A stretch of DNA of 64,000 nt from Burkholderiales bacterium (GTDB lineage: Bacteria > Pseudomonadota > Gammaproteobacteria > Burkholderiales > Burkholderiaceae_C): contig JAPLPQ010000083.1 of the NCBI GenBank assembly GCA_026400105.1, positions 1 through 64,000 of the forward strand. Direction: 5' to 3'. The notes below the pieces were generated by a model, which saw nothing but the letters and a program-made list of their open reading frames with translations, made no database searches and was not told the origin of the DNA. Position numbers and translations under genes: made by a program. This document shows positions 31,101-39,648 of the stretch, piece by piece. Within the stretch, counting starts at the first letter, position 1; each line of letters starts with the position of its first letter.

Positions 31101-32031
31101 CCCGATCCTGATCGGCTTGAATCTGGCCTCGGCATCAGTGCCGGTCAACCAGCCGGTGCCGAGCGTGCCGTTCAACGATTTCAACGGCGACGGCAAGGCC
31201 GACCTGCGCTGGGTCAAGGACAACGGCGAAGTCTCGCTGTGGCTGATGAACGGTACCAACCCGACCGCGAAGGCGAATTTCGGTCCCTTCGATGGCTGGA
31301 GCGTGCAGGACAGCAGCCAGGACTTCAATGGCGACGGCAAGACCGACCTGCTGTGGACGAAGGCGAACGGGTCGGCCTCGATCTGGACCATGGACGGGCT
31401 GCACGCGACCTCGATCGTCGATCACGGCCCTTATGCCGGCTGGCAACTGGTTGATGGGGCAGGGGACTACAACGGCGACGGCAAGGCGGACCTGCGCTGG
31501 GTCAAGGACAGCGGTGAGGTCTCGCTGTGGCTGATGGACGGTGCCAACCCGACCGCGAAGGCGAATTTCGGTCCCTTCGATGGCTGGAGCGTGCAGGACG
31601 GCAGTCAGGACTTCAACGGTGATGGCAAGACCGACCTGCTGTGGACGAAAGCGAACGGATCGGCCTCGATCTGGACCATGGACGGGCTGTACGCGACCTC
31701 GATCGTCGATCACGGCCCTTATGCCGGCTGGCAACTGGTCGATGGGGCAGGGGACTACAACGGCGACGGCAAGGCGGACCTGCGCTGGGCCAAGGACAAC
31801 GGCGAGGTGTCGCTGTGGCTGATGGACGGTGCCAACCCGACCGCGAAGGCGAATTTCGGTCCCTTCGATGGCTGGAGCGTGCAGGACGGCAGTCAGGATC
31901 TCAATGGCGACGGCAAGACCGATCTGCTGTGGACGAACGCCAACGGAGCTGCTTCGGTCTGGCTGATGGAGGGTGTGAGTCCGATGGGGATCAACAATCA
32001 TGGTCCCTACGATGGGTGGGCGCTGATCTGA
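25132..32031 (+). CDS. Giant ExeM/NucH-type extracellular nuclease with LTD, Calx-beta and FG-GAP-like repeats
   Basis: A 2,299-residue multidomain protein. In order, with approximate residues: an N-terminal domain common in secreted nucleases (1-215); a Calx-beta-like module (230-340); an isolated RTX-like GGDTFAGSNGDDLLAG (371-386); a propeller-like region (430-800); an Ig-like SwmB module (806-917); a lamin-tail domain (921-1030, LLITEVNSNAAGGDFFELYN); a carbohydrate-binding-like jelly roll (1121-1280); a second Calx-beta (1283-1398); an OB-fold (1401-1650); and an endonuclease/exonuclease/phosphatase domain (1676-2000) with E1736, H1847, D1898/N1900 and D1988/H1989. The C-terminus is three 96-residue repeats with calcium-loop motifs DFNGDGKTD. 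ExeM/NucH relatives degrade extracellular DNA. No Sec signal and no C-terminal RTX block are visible. No upstream in-frame start exists back to the stop at 25084. Confidence 0.88.
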   Translation: MALSAGSIAFVGFNADGTDGFAFIVLNEIPAGQVIHFRDDEWNGTAFNTGEGINSWTNNTGAPIAAGTVVEFTAVSTTSAAASHGQLSIVSGSQNLGASDETLYAYTSTGDATTGSFTFLSAVASGGYTAAMTLDGTGLTAGTDAIDFKPQDDDADVFAYNPASGGANFVDASAARLAIHTLSHWVSQDASGDQNADGVSPDAPFLTADQSPLKGVIFSLGATVNPPIVPSVTLSVSSATGAEAGTTAITVTATASAPVTGNQTVDLAVTGTGITADDFTLSGTRITIVDGATVGSVIFTVLDDALAEGSETATLTLGNPSSGVTLGSNLSQAVTIADNEAIGALTYSGQFNEGLAFDGSVSGKVIITLSGGDTFAGSNGDDLLAGATPQAVVSNVPVGLTAVLTRTSSSQAELSFAGKASAHGNASDLNHLTLAFNDSAFTGSNAGAITGSTQSDLAINFADIGTAGSQQTFTPNAGTSVDSSDASTAIALDANYMVVGDDEASVLRVHDRAGGAALVEWSYATALANGGELDLEAGTRVGDTLYFVGSQSNSKSGSESDPRENLFAVTVSGTGAQTSFTYLGKSSSLETALSSWDSSNAHGQGAGYFGFAASSAAGMVPEGVNGFSIEGMSASQDGTQLLLAFRAPQTDTITRENAVIVPVAIGGLIGGSPGFGVPIELDLGGRGIRSIEKTADGNGYLVLAGPAAAASTEVTNDFRLYRLSTDLASVTELDVSLDALRDVTGGSFETIVEVQSTAAGTLVQLLQDNGDTVWPGKTGVSKDLPAAEQQFVGNWVALGSDVTDATGPRLVSSAPADNAVNLGISSQLVLKFDEGVQAGSGSFVIRQTSDNSVVDTIQVHSSRVSIAFNTVSIEPGNLANGTGYYVEATADALTDHAGNAWAGITGADALNFATVSAAPHYDLLITEVNSNAAGGDFFELYNHGTTPIDLTGWKWDDDSANPADAAAASLSGILHPGARLVVLAAADAVAFRAAWGLADMVPVLATGGPGLGNGDAVVVFDPNGYVAAGVNFKSTHITATDGTVITPMVRSDGIALTTAHAGLAAGGGTTESAVWDGVSTSAPKYGDADVGVLGAFAQGAAAASIGSPGNVLAGASLATPYTESFGTNLAEFTAYSVDAGTATTWYRASSGTAEVNGFGDAAPANDWLISKAFDLSQTSVEYLSFTTWTRYSDTGIANPEVKVKYSTDYSGTGDPALYHWTELSYTPSPDNSQVTTPSGLIDLSAIQGSNVYFAFQYTSSGTGSNSSSSWRVDDVKIDGYSGAVLSLAASNASQAEGRSGSSAFDFTVTRAGDISGATTVDYAVSGAAVDGADFGGQLPSGTVSFAAGETSKTITLNVAGDSAAESNEAFTLTLANAIGGQIIAATASGTILDDDAAPTLISAIQGSSSASTLLGQTVTIQGVVTAYMPSMKGFFVQEEVADSDGNARTSEGIFVYYNNSNPGIAVTHVGDVVRLTGTVAEYQGQTQLTAPTNLQLVTDNADTSALPAPVQITLPVAEMVDWEAVEGMLVELSSATAGGKLVITDNYTLGQYGTVTLTSDTLLQQYTETSAPSVSGYAAYMAATQKDQIILDDGSSSQNPGVHSGRGGSDLSAANPLRAGDSVTSVVGVVDQLTVSGALAYETSYRIQPTIEPLFTGSARPAAADLPAAITGAEIKVASVNVLNYFTTLGSSSFTNPNGTSHQGRGATDGGEFTRQQDKIVANLLGLDADVLGLMEMQNNGFADGSSAIDSLVDALNAKAGAGTYAYIAGPFNDGAISAGDAATAGDDAIMVAILYKPAKVMPVGQAAVADPTLYDAFSASFGSRVPVAQTFQALADGEQFTVVVNHFKSKGSVNDPDLGDGQGANNQARLEAARDLLSWLGTNPTGSTDSDLLLLGDFNAYSQEDPITYLDANGYNKVSSGLSYSFDGLWGSLDHALASDSLTSQVSGAVKWTINAEEPAVLDYNTEFKNDAQDASYYAPDAYRSSDHNPILIGLNLASASVPVNQPVPSVPFNDFNGDGKADLRWVKDNGEVSLWLMNGTNPTAKANFGPFDGWSVQDSSQDFNGDGKTDLLWTKANGSASIWTMDGLHATSIVDHGPYAGWQLVDGAGDYNGDGKADLRWVKDSGEVSLWLMDGANPTAKANFGPFDGWSVQDGSQDFNGDGKTDLLWTKANGSASIWTMDGLYATSIVDHGPYAGWQLVDGAGDYNGDGKADLRWAKDNGEVSLWLMDGANPTAKANFGPFDGWSVQDGSQDLNGDGKTDLLWTNANGAASVWLMEGVSPMGINNHGPYDGWALI
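31183..32028 (+). repeat. Three 288-bp tandem repeats encoding FG-GAP/VCBS-like modules
   Basis: Units begin at 31183, 31471 and 31759, exactly 288 bases (96 codons) apart; the last is slightly short. Each encodes two calcium-loop half-repeats (NGDGKADLRW and NGDGKTDLLW) with GPFDGWSVQD and GPYAGWQLVD between. The units are nearly identical at the DNA level, which implies recent duplication or gene conversion. Confidence 0.93.
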
Positions 32032-32070
32032 GATCCACGATCTCCCTTGTGCCTGTCCCGCGCTGCCTCG

Positions 32071-32214
32071 CTACAGGCGGGTTGGCGTACCGTCGAGCCA
32101 GACCTGCTCCTGATCGCCGCCATGCTTGTGGCGCGCGATCATGGCATGGGGCTGGGCGGTGGCGCTGAGCAGTACCGCTGCCGGGCAGAGGTCTTTTAAC
32201 GGCCGGATGGCCAT
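32071..32214 (-). CDS. Possible small ORF, 47 residues
   Basis: A short open frame from ATG 32214 to TAG 32071 in the gap between the nuclease and tRNA-Pro. The product begins [18 protein letters not shown], faintly like a signal sequence, and ends [15 protein letters not shown]. About four fifths of third codon positions are G or C, as in coding DNA here. I do not recognise it. It lies downstream of the tRNA-Pro terminator and no clear ribosome-binding site was found, so it may be spurious. Confidence 0.3.
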   Translation of the reverse strand: MAIRPLKDLCPAAVLLSATAQPHAMIARHKHGGDQEQVWLDGTPTRL

Positions 32215-32230
32215 GACGACGCCAGAAACG

Positions 32231-32256
32231 AAAACAGCACCCGAAGGTGCTGTTTT
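32231..32256 (-). terminator. Rho-independent terminator after tRNA-Pro
   Basis: A perfect 11-base stem AAAACAGCACC/GGTGCTGTTTT with a four-base loop, 7 bases beyond the CCA end of tRNA-Pro on the minus strand. The A/T-rich arms allow use from both sides. Confidence 0.9.
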
Positions 32257-32263
32257 GTATGTT

Positions 32264-32340
<77 letters not shown>

Positions 32341-32424
32341 ATTCGCTGTCTTGGCATTCGCTTCAGATCAGCTGAGACATGCATTGTAGCACGATTTTTT
32401 GAGGTTTTTCGTGCAGCTGTTCCA

Positions 32425-33408
32425 TCAGGTCCGGCGTTCGAGCAGCGAGGCCGCCAGCCCGACCATCGCCTCGGACCAGCGGTTGGCCGGCAACTGGCGG
32501 GCCGCATCGATCGCGCGCTGGGCTTCGGTCCGGGCCGCGCGGCGCGCATCCTCCAGGCCGCCGCAGCTGCGCACGATCGCCATGATCTCTTCGAGTCGCT
32601 CGGTCTGGCCCTGCTCGATCGCGTGACGGATCAGCTCGGCCTGCGGCGCACTGCAGCGCTGCAGCGTGCAGATCACGGGCAGCGTGACCTTGCCTTCGCG
32701 CAGGTCGTCGCCCAGGTTCTTGCCGAGCTCGGCGGCGTCGCCCTCGTAGTCGAGCACGTCGTCGATGATCTGGAACGCCGCGCCCAGCGCCTGGCCATAG
32801 TCGGCGCAATGCGCCTCGGTCTGGGCATCGGCGCCAGCCAGGATCGCCGCCAGCCGGCTGCTGGCCTCGAACAGCTTGGCGGTCTTGGCCCGGATCACGC
32901 GCAGATAGGCCTGCTCGTCGAGCGAGGCGTCATGCATGTTCATGAGCTGCTGCACCTCGCCCTCGGCGATCACGTTGGTCGCCTCGGCCAGGATCTCGAG
33001 GATGCGCAGGTCGCCCGGCGCCACCATCATCTGGAAGGCGCGGGTGTAGAGGAAGTCGCCGACCAGCACGCTGGCCGCGTTGCCGAACACCTCGTTGGCG
33101 GTGTCGCGCCCGCGCCGCAGCGTGGACTCGTCGACCACGTCGTCATGCAGCAGCGTGGCGGTGTGGATGAACTCGACCACCGCCGCCATGTTGTGGCGCT
33201 CGGGGTGCTCGCAACCGAGCGCGCCGCAGGTCAGCAGCAGCAGGGCGGGGCGCACCCGCTTGCCACCGGCGCTGATGATGTATTGCGCCACCTGGCCGAC
33301 CAGGGGCACGTCGCTGCTCAGGCGTTGCTGGATCACCTGGTCGACGGTACGCATCTCGGCTGCGACCAGGGTCAAGGCTTGCGGGGTGTTGGAGGACGAC
33401 GTGCTCAA
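32425..33408 (-). CDS. ispB: Octaprenyl diphosphate synthase (trans-polyprenyl synthetase)
   Basis: A 327-residue all-helical prenyltransferase that lengthens farnesyl diphosphate with isopentenyl diphosphate to make the side chain of ubiquinone. Both aspartate-rich metal motifs are present: LLHDDVVDES (first) and FQIIDDVLDYEG (second), with GGKRVRPALLLL before them. Length matches IspB. Chain length cannot be read with certainty, but octaprenyl is usual for this group. It is divergent from the ahcY operon; the 242-base gap holds the riboswitch. Confidence 0.93.
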   Translation of the reverse strand: MSTSSSNTPQALTLVAAEMRTVDQVIQQRLSSDVPLVGQVAQYIISAGGKRVRPALLLLTCGALGCEHPERHNMAAVVEFIHTATLLHDDVVDESTLRRGRDTANEVFGNAASVLVGDFLYTRAFQMMVAPGDLRILEILAEATNVIAEGEVQQLMNMHDASLDEQAYLRVIRAKTAKLFEASSRLAAILAGADAQTEAHCADYGQALGAAFQIIDDVLDYEGDAAELGKNLGDDLREGKVTLPVICTLQRCSAPQAELIRHAIEQGQTERLEEIMAIVRSCGGLEDARRAARTEAQRAIDAARQLPANRWSEAMVGLAASLLERRT

Positions 33409-33460
33409 GATGGTGGACCGGGTTGTTTGAAGGGGAATTATAGGAACTGCCCGTGTTCTT

Positions 33461-33466
33461 TATAAT
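33461..33466 (+). promoter_or_regulatory. -10 element of the ahcY operon
   Basis: A perfect TATAAT ends 9 bases before the first base of the SAH riboswitch stem, so transcription would begin at about 33472. The -35 region (about 33437-33443) is poor. The same gap must also hold the ispB promoter on the other strand. Confidence 0.65.
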
Positions 33467-33475
33467 TCAGACATT

Positions 33476-33570
33476 CCGAGGAGCGTTGCAGCCCGGGCGC
33501 AAAGCCTGGGCGAGGCTCGGATTTCCCCTTCCCCCCTCGTGGCGGGGCGGGCACAAACAACGGCGCTCAC
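33476..33570 (+). promoter_or_regulatory. S-adenosylhomocysteine (SAH) riboswitch
   Basis: The leader contains the SAH riboswitch core. P1 pairs CCGAG (33476-33480) with CTCGG (33516-33520). The conserved GAGCGTTGCAGCCC strand follows. P2 pairs GCCCGGGC (33491-33498) with GCCTGGGC (33504-33511). The distal CGGCGCTCAC block (33561-33570) supplies CGCTC (33564-33568), which forms the pseudoknot with GAGCG (33481-33485). In known examples SAH binding turns on ahcY expression. It sits 81 bases before the ahcY start. Confidence 0.92.
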
Positions 33571-33650
33571 CCACCGGCGTGGCGTGAGTGCAGGGTTTTC
33601 CTCCAGCGCGACCCGTCCGGTGGTCGATACCCAAGTTGGAAAGCTCAAAC

Positions 33651-35087
<1,437 letters not shown>

Positions 35088-35091
35088 GACG

Positions 35092-35853
35092 GTGCGCGCC
35101 GACCAGTTGCTCGTCGAGCGCGGCCTTGCGGCCTCGCGCTCGCAGGCCCAGCGTCTGATCGCGGCCGGGCTGCGCTGGCGCCTGGGCGCCGGTGCCTGGA
35201 AGAACGTGGCCAAGAATGGCGACGAGATTTCCGAGGCGGCCGAGCTTCAGCTGGCTGACGCGGCCGAGTCGCGCTATGTCTCGCGCGGCGGGCTCAAGCT
35301 CGAAGGTGCGCTGGCGCGCACCGGTCAGCCGGTCGCGGGCCTGCGCTGCCTCGATGTCGGCCAGAGCACCGGCGGTTTCACCGACTGCCTGCTGCAGCAG
35401 GGCGCGGCACAGGTGGTGGGGGTCGATGTCGGCCATGGCCAGCTCAACGCACGTCTGCGTGCCGATCCGCGCGTGCTCTGCGTCGAAAAGCTCAATGCAC
35501 GCGAGCTCAGTGCCCAGGCGCTGGTCGCGGCCGGCGGCGAGCCGGCGCCGCCGCCCTTCGACCTGATCGTGGGCGACCTGTCCTTCATCTCGCAGACCCT
35601 GGTCTGGCCGGCCCTGCAGCCCTTGCTGGCGCCGCAGGGCCATCTGCTGATGCTGGTCAAGCCGCAGTTCGAGCTCCAGCCCGAGCAGATCGGCAAGGGC
35701 GGCCTGGTGCGCGACCCGGCCAGCTACGCCCTGGTCGAGGCGCGCATGCGCCAGGCCTGCGCCGCGCTGGGCTGGCTTGTGCTCGATTACTTTGAAAGTC
35801 CGATCACCGGCGGTGACGGCAACCGGGAGTTTTTTGTATGGGCCTGCCCCTGA
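35092..35853 (+). CDS. tlyA: TlyA-family rRNA 2'-O-methyltransferase / putative hemolysin
   Basis: A 253-residue protein with an N-terminal S4 RNA-binding domain (RADQLLVERGLAASRSQAQR) and an FtsJ-like SAM-dependent methylase domain. Motif I is LDVGQSTGGFTDCLL, later blocks are LIVGDLSFISQTL and VKPQFELQPEQIGKGG, and the end reads SPITGGDGNREFFVW. Relatives methylate 16S/23S rRNA ribose; the hemolysin name is historical. It starts with GTG 35092 four bases after ahcY and overlaps metF by 16 bases, so it is tightly built into the riboswitch operon. Confidence 0.9.
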   Translation: MRADQLLVERGLAASRSQAQRLIAAGLRWRLGAGAWKNVAKNGDEISEAAELQLADAAESRYVSRGGLKLEGALARTGQPVAGLRCLDVGQSTGGFTDCLLQQGAAQVVGVDVGHGQLNARLRADPRVLCVEKLNARELSAQALVAAGGEPAPPPFDLIVGDLSFISQTLVWPALQPLLAPQGHLLMLVKPQFELQPEQIGKGGLVRDPASYALVEARMRQACAALGWLVLDYFESPITGGDGNREFFVWACP

Positions 35854-36668
35854 GTTTTGAATTCTTTCCGCCCAAGACGCCCGAGGGCGCAGCCAAGCTG
35901 CGCACCGTGCGCCAGCAGCTCTACAGTGCCAAGCCCGAGTTCTGCTCGGTGACCTATGGCGCCGGCGCCTCGACGCAGGAAGGCACTTTCGCCGCCGTCG
36001 GCGAGATCCTGGCCGAGGGTGTCGATGCGGCCTCGCATTTCTCCTGCATCGGCGCGACCAAGGCCTCGGTGCGCGAGCAGCTGGCCCAGCTCAAGGCCAT
36101 GGGTGTCAAGCGCCTGGTGGCGCTGCGCGGCGATCTGCCGAGCGGCTATGGCATGAGCGGCGAGTTCCAGTATGCGAGCGATCTGGTGACCTTCATCCGC
36201 ACCGAGACCGGCAACGACTTCCACCTCGAGGTCGCAGCCTATCCCGAGATCCACCCCCAGGCCAAGTCGGCCGAGGCCGATCTGCAGGCCTACGCGACCA
36301 AGGTCAAGGCCGGTGCCGATTCGTCCATCACCCAGTATTTCTACAACAGCGACGCCTATTTCCGCTTCGTCGACGACACGCACAAGCTGGGCGCCGAGGT
36401 GCCGGTGGTGCCGGGCATCATGCCGATCACGAGCTCGGCCCAGCTGCTGCGCTTCTCGGATGCCTGCGGTGCCGAGATCCCGCGCTGGATCCGGCTGCGC
36501 CTGCAGGGCTATGGCGATGATGTCGAATCGATCAAGGCCTTCGGTCTGGATGTGGTGGCCGAACTGTGTCAGCGCCTGATCAAGGGCGGGGTGCCATCGC
36601 TGCATTTCTACACCATGAACCAGAGCGCGCCGGTACTCGAAATCCTGCGCCGACTGGATCTGGGTTAA
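35838..36668 (+). CDS. metF: Methylenetetrahydrofolate reductase (NAD(P)H)
   Basis: MetF is a flavoprotein that reduces 5,10-methylene-THF to 5-methyl-THF, the methyl donor for methionine synthesis. The 276-residue product has the conserved SFEFFPPKTPEG start, FCSVTYGAGAST, and LRGDLPSGYG plus AAYPEIHP in the barrel core. It overlaps tlyA and is downstream of the SAH riboswitch, which places methyl-group supply under the same signal as SAH removal. Confidence 0.95.
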   Translation: MGLPLSFEFFPPKTPEGAAKLRTVRQQLYSAKPEFCSVTYGAGASTQEGTFAAVGEILAEGVDAASHFSCIGATKASVREQLAQLKAMGVKRLVALRGDLPSGYGMSGEFQYASDLVTFIRTETGNDFHLEVAAYPEIHPQAKSAEADLQAYATKVKAGADSSITQYFYNSDAYFRFVDDTHKLGAEVPVVPGIMPITSSAQLLRFSDACGAEIPRWIRLRLQGYGDDVESIKAFGLDVVAELCQRLIKGGVPSLHFYTMNQSAPVLEILRRLDLG

Positions 36669-36704
36669 ATTCTGTCCGGTGTTCTCGACACCTGGAGGTT
36701 GCCT

Positions 36705-37358
36705 TTGCGCAGACTGTCACATTTCTTCTTGCCGCTAGCGGGCCCGCTGCTGCGCCCCCTGGCTCGGAAAACGGGCTGGCGCTTGCAGGCGGCGGCCTGC
36801 TTGCTGGGCCTGGGACTGCTGCCGCTGCATGCGGCCGAGATCGCTCCGGCGGCCCCGGCATCGGCCACCCCGGTGCCGGCGCTTACGGCGCCGGCTGCAT
36901 CCACGGCTTCACCCCATTCGCTGGCGCCAGCCGAGCTGCTGCGCCAGGCCAAGGGGGTGGTGCAGGACTCGCTGCACATGGGGGCTGACTGGCTGGTCGG
37001 TGCCAAGTCCGAGCCGCTGGTGCTCGAGCAGGGCACGGCCTCCTACCTGGCGAACATGCTGCATGGGCGCAAGACCGCCAGCGGCGAGCGCTACGACATG
37101 AACGAGCTGACCGCCGCGCACAAGACGCTGCCGTTCGGCACCCGTGTCATCGTGCGCAGCCTGCAGACCGGACGCGAGGTCGCGGTGCGCATCGTCGACC
37201 GCGGCCCGCATCTGAAGGACCGCATCATCGACCTGAGCCACGCGGCAGCCGCCGCGCTGGGCATCAAGGGCCATGGCCTCTCCGAGGTCCAGATCGTGCA
37301 GCAGACGCCCGCCAGGCCGGCTCCTGGAGAGCCGACCCGGGCGCCCGGGCTGCAGTAG
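36705..37358 (+). CDS. RlpA-like double-psi beta-barrel protein
   Basis: A 217-residue exported protein. The N-terminus has a basic start and a hydrophobic segment (about 22-40, LQAAACLLGLGLLPLHA), then a proline/alanine-rich linker. A C-terminal RlpA-type barrel (about 105-190) shows GTASYLANMLHGRKTASGE and VRIVDRGPHLKDRIIDLS. RlpA relatives act on or bind peptidoglycan at the septum. The start is TTG 36705: GGAGG lies six bases before it, while a TTG at 36699 directly abuts it. It follows metF by 36 bases and may be read through from that operon. Confidence 0.82.
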   Translation: MRRLSHFFLPLAGPLLRPLARKTGWRLQAAACLLGLGLLPLHAAEIAPAAPASATPVPALTAPAASTASPHSLAPAELLRQAKGVVQDSLHMGADWLVGAKSEPLVLEQGTASYLANMLHGRKTASGERYDMNELTAAHKTLPFGTRVIVRSLQTGREVAVRIVDRGPHLKDRIIDLSHAAAAALGIKGHGLSEVQIVQQTPARPAPGEPTRAPGLQ

Positions 37359-37359
37359 T

Positions 37360-38283
37360 TCAGTAGTTGCCGCTTTCGACCGTCCAGCCGGAACCGATCG
37401 GGTCCTTCAGCGCCTCGGTCACGAAGGGCAGTGCCTCGCGCAGCTGGGCCGCGAGCGTGAAGGGTGGGTTGATCACATGCATGCCGCTGGCGCGCATCGC
37501 GGTATGGGCGCGACCCTGGGCCACCTGGGCGCTGGTGCCTTCGGTCGGCGTCAGGCCCACGTTGAGCTCGGCCTGGACCCAGCTGCGCTGCAGGCGCTGG
37601 CTCATGGCCTTGAGCTTGCGTGCCAGCGAATGCGCCTCGGGGCGGCCGATCACCGGGTACCAGACCGCATAGGTGCCGATCGGGAAGCGCTGCAGCGCCT
37701 CCTCCAGGCAGTCGATCACGGCGGCATAGTCGGTCTTGAGCTCGTAGCTCGGGTCGATCAGCACCAGGCCGCGTCTTGTCGGCGTCGGCAGCAGCGACTT
37801 GAGGCCCTCGAAGCCGTTGCGGCGCAGCACCTCGATCTGCTTGCCACGCCCGAGCTCGGCCACCTGGTTGTCGAGCAGGCGCGAGTCGGTCGGATGGACC
37901 TCGAACAGCTTGAGCTTGTCCTGCGGGCGCAGCAGCGCCTGGCTGATCCAGGGTGAACCGGGGTAGACGCGCAGATCCTTGCTGCTGCCGTTGTTGAAGC
38001 TGCGCACCTGCTGCAGATAGCTGCGCACGGTGTCGGGTATCGGCTGGCTGCTGGCCTTGGCGGCCTCGACGGCAGCCAGCAGGCGGAAGATGCCGGCATC
38101 GGACTCGGCCGACTTGCGCGCGTGGTCCTGGTCCAGGCGATAGACGCCCGCGCCAGCGTGGGTGTCGACCACGGTGAACCCGGTGTCTTTCTGACCCATG
38201 TATTGCAGGATGGCGACCAGCGTCATGTGCTTGAGCACGTCGGCGTGGTTGCCCGCGTGGAAGGCGTGGCGGTAACTGAACAT
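37360..38283 (-). CDS. rlmJ: 23S rRNA (adenine-2030-N6)-methyltransferase RlmJ
   Basis: A 307-residue SAM-dependent methylase that makes m6A2030 in 23S rRNA. The N-terminus MFSYRHAFHAGNHADVLKH is diagnostic, followed by VVDTHAGAGVYRL. The catalytic motif reads LIDPSYELKTDY, where E. coli has DPPYE; the serine variant is noted but does not change the assignment. ATG 38283 is chosen over the open frame to 38358 because it starts the conserved sequence. It converges with the RlpA-like gene, with stop codons almost touching. Confidence 0.94.
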   Translation of the reverse strand: MFSYRHAFHAGNHADVLKHMTLVAILQYMGQKDTGFTVVDTHAGAGVYRLDQDHARKSAESDAGIFRLLAAVEAAKASSQPIPDTVRSYLQQVRSFNNGSSKDLRVYPGSPWISQALLRPQDKLKLFEVHPTDSRLLDNQVAELGRGKQIEVLRRNGFEGLKSLLPTPTRRGLVLIDPSYELKTDYAAVIDCLEEALQRFPIGTYAVWYPVIGRPEAHSLARKLKAMSQRLQRSWVQAELNVGLTPTEGTSAQVAQGRAHTAMRASGMHVINPPFTLAAQLREALPFVTEALKDPIGSGWTVESGNY

Positions 38284-38320
38284 GGGGCGGATGGTAACGC
38301 AAGGGGGCTTCAGCCTGAAA

Positions 38321-38345
38321 TGAAAAACGGCCCTGGCGGGCCGTT
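38321..38345 (-). terminator. Rho-independent terminator after the LivK-type genes
   Basis: A perfect eight-base stem AACGGCCC/GGGCCGTT with a four-base loop. On the minus strand it is followed by TTTTTCATTT. It lies 30 bases beyond the stop of the downstream binding-protein gene and just before rlmJ. Confidence 0.85.
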
Positions 38346-38375
38346 CTCGGATCAGCAAGGTGCTGGATCAGCGGA

Positions 38376-39551
38376 TCAGCGGATCACCGCCAGCTTGGCG
38401 CGGGCGCCGCTTCTGAAGGTGTAGAGGGTCAGGGCGGCGTTCTTGCGGTCGCCCTTCTCGTCGAACTCGACGTTGCCGGACGCACCCTGGTACTTGATCG
38501 CCTTCAGCGCGGGCAGATACTTGGCGGGCTCGGCGGAGCCGGCGGTCTGCATGGCCTGGGCCAGCAGCTTGACGCCGTCGTAGGCGTAGGGCGAGTAGGC
38601 CTGCACCTCGATCTGGTACTTGGCCTTGAAGGCGGCGCGGAACTTGTCGTTGCCGCTGACCTCGTCACCGTCGACGCCGCCGGCTTCGACGCAGTAGACC
38701 CGATCGTCGCCCAGCGCTTCGGCGGCGAGCTTGATCATCTCGCCGGTGCACAGGCCGTCGCCGCCCACCAGCTTGGCCGGGATGCCGAGCTGCTTCATCT
38801 GGCGCAGCATCGGGCCGCCGACGGAGTCCATGCCGCCGAAGAAGATCACGTCGGGCTTCTTGGCCTTGAGCGTGGTCAGGATGGCCTTGAAGTCGGTCGC
38901 CTTGTCGTTGGTGAACTCGTGCGCCACGACCTTGGCGCCGGCAGCGGCGGCAGCCTTCTCGAAGGCGTCGGCCAGGCCCTGGCCGTAGGCGGTGCGGTCG
39001 TCGATCACGGCCACGGTCTGGGCCTTGAGCGTCTCGACCGAATAACGGGCCATGGCACCGCCCTGCTGGGTGTCGTCTGCCACCAGACGGAACATGCCGG
39101 CGTAACCCTGGCGGGTGATCTTGGGGTTGGTCGACGAGGGGGTGATCTGCGGAATGCCAGCGTCGTTGTAGATCTTCGAAGCGGGCAGCGTGGTGCCCGA
39201 GGTCACGTGGCCGACCACGCCGTTGACCTTGGCGTCAACCAGCTTCTGCGCGGCGGCAGCGCCCTGCTTGGGATCGGCGGCGTCGTCCTCGGCCATCAGC
39301 TCGAACTTGGCGCTCTTGTCGCCGATCTTGATGCCGGCAGCGTTGAGTTCCTCGACCGCCAGGCGGGCGCCGTTCTCGGTGTCCTGGCCGAAGTGGGCCA
39401 CCGGGCCGCTGGTCGGACCGACATGGCCGATCTTCACGACCAGCTGTTCGGCCGCCGGGGCAGCGCCAGGTGCCGGGGCTTCTTCCTTCTTGCCGCAGGC
39501 GGCCAGGGTTACAGCGGCAGCCAGGGCAATCAGCTTGATTTCAGTGCGCAT
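38376..39551 (-). CDS. LivK-type branched-chain amino acid binding lipoprotein (copy 1)
   Basis: A 391-residue periplasmic binding protein of the Leu/Ile/Val family. The start MRTEIKLIALAAAVTLAAC carries a lipobox (LAAC), so it is probably membrane-tethered. The mature part has VVKIGHVGPTSGPVAHFGQD and ITPSSTNPKITRQGYAGMFR, which line the ligand cleft. It is about 85% identical, by my own column count, to the upstream copy and has exactly the same length. ATG 39551 is chosen; the frame is open to 39623. No permease is nearby; livHMGF lies 25 kb away. Confidence 0.92.
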   Translation of the reverse strand: MRTEIKLIALAAAVTLAACGKKEEAPAPGAAPAAEQLVVKIGHVGPTSGPVAHFGQDTENGARLAVEELNAAGIKIGDKSAKFELMAEDDAADPKQGAAAAQKLVDAKVNGVVGHVTSGTTLPASKIYNDAGIPQITPSSTNPKITRQGYAGMFRLVADDTQQGGAMARYSVETLKAQTVAVIDDRTAYGQGLADAFEKAAAAAGAKVVAHEFTNDKATDFKAILTTLKAKKPDVIFFGGMDSVGGPMLRQMKQLGIPAKLVGGDGLCTGEMIKLAAEALGDDRVYCVEAGGVDGDEVSGNDKFRAAFKAKYQIEVQAYSPYAYDGVKLLAQAMQTAGSAEPAKYLPALKAIKYQGASGNVEFDEKGDRKNAALTLYTFRSGARAKLAVIR

Positions 39552-39648
39552 GATATTTTTCTTCAGTGGGTCAGACGCGCCCGCAGGGTGCGGGCGCATG
39601 GATTGCAAGGTCGACTGAGGCACCAGTCCGTGCGGGTCGGGAGCCGGT

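Noticed and set aside
31183..32028. Evenly spaced repeats considered as a CRISPR-like array
   Set aside because: The 288-base units are in frame and encode protein repeats; there are no short repeat-spacer units or cas genes.
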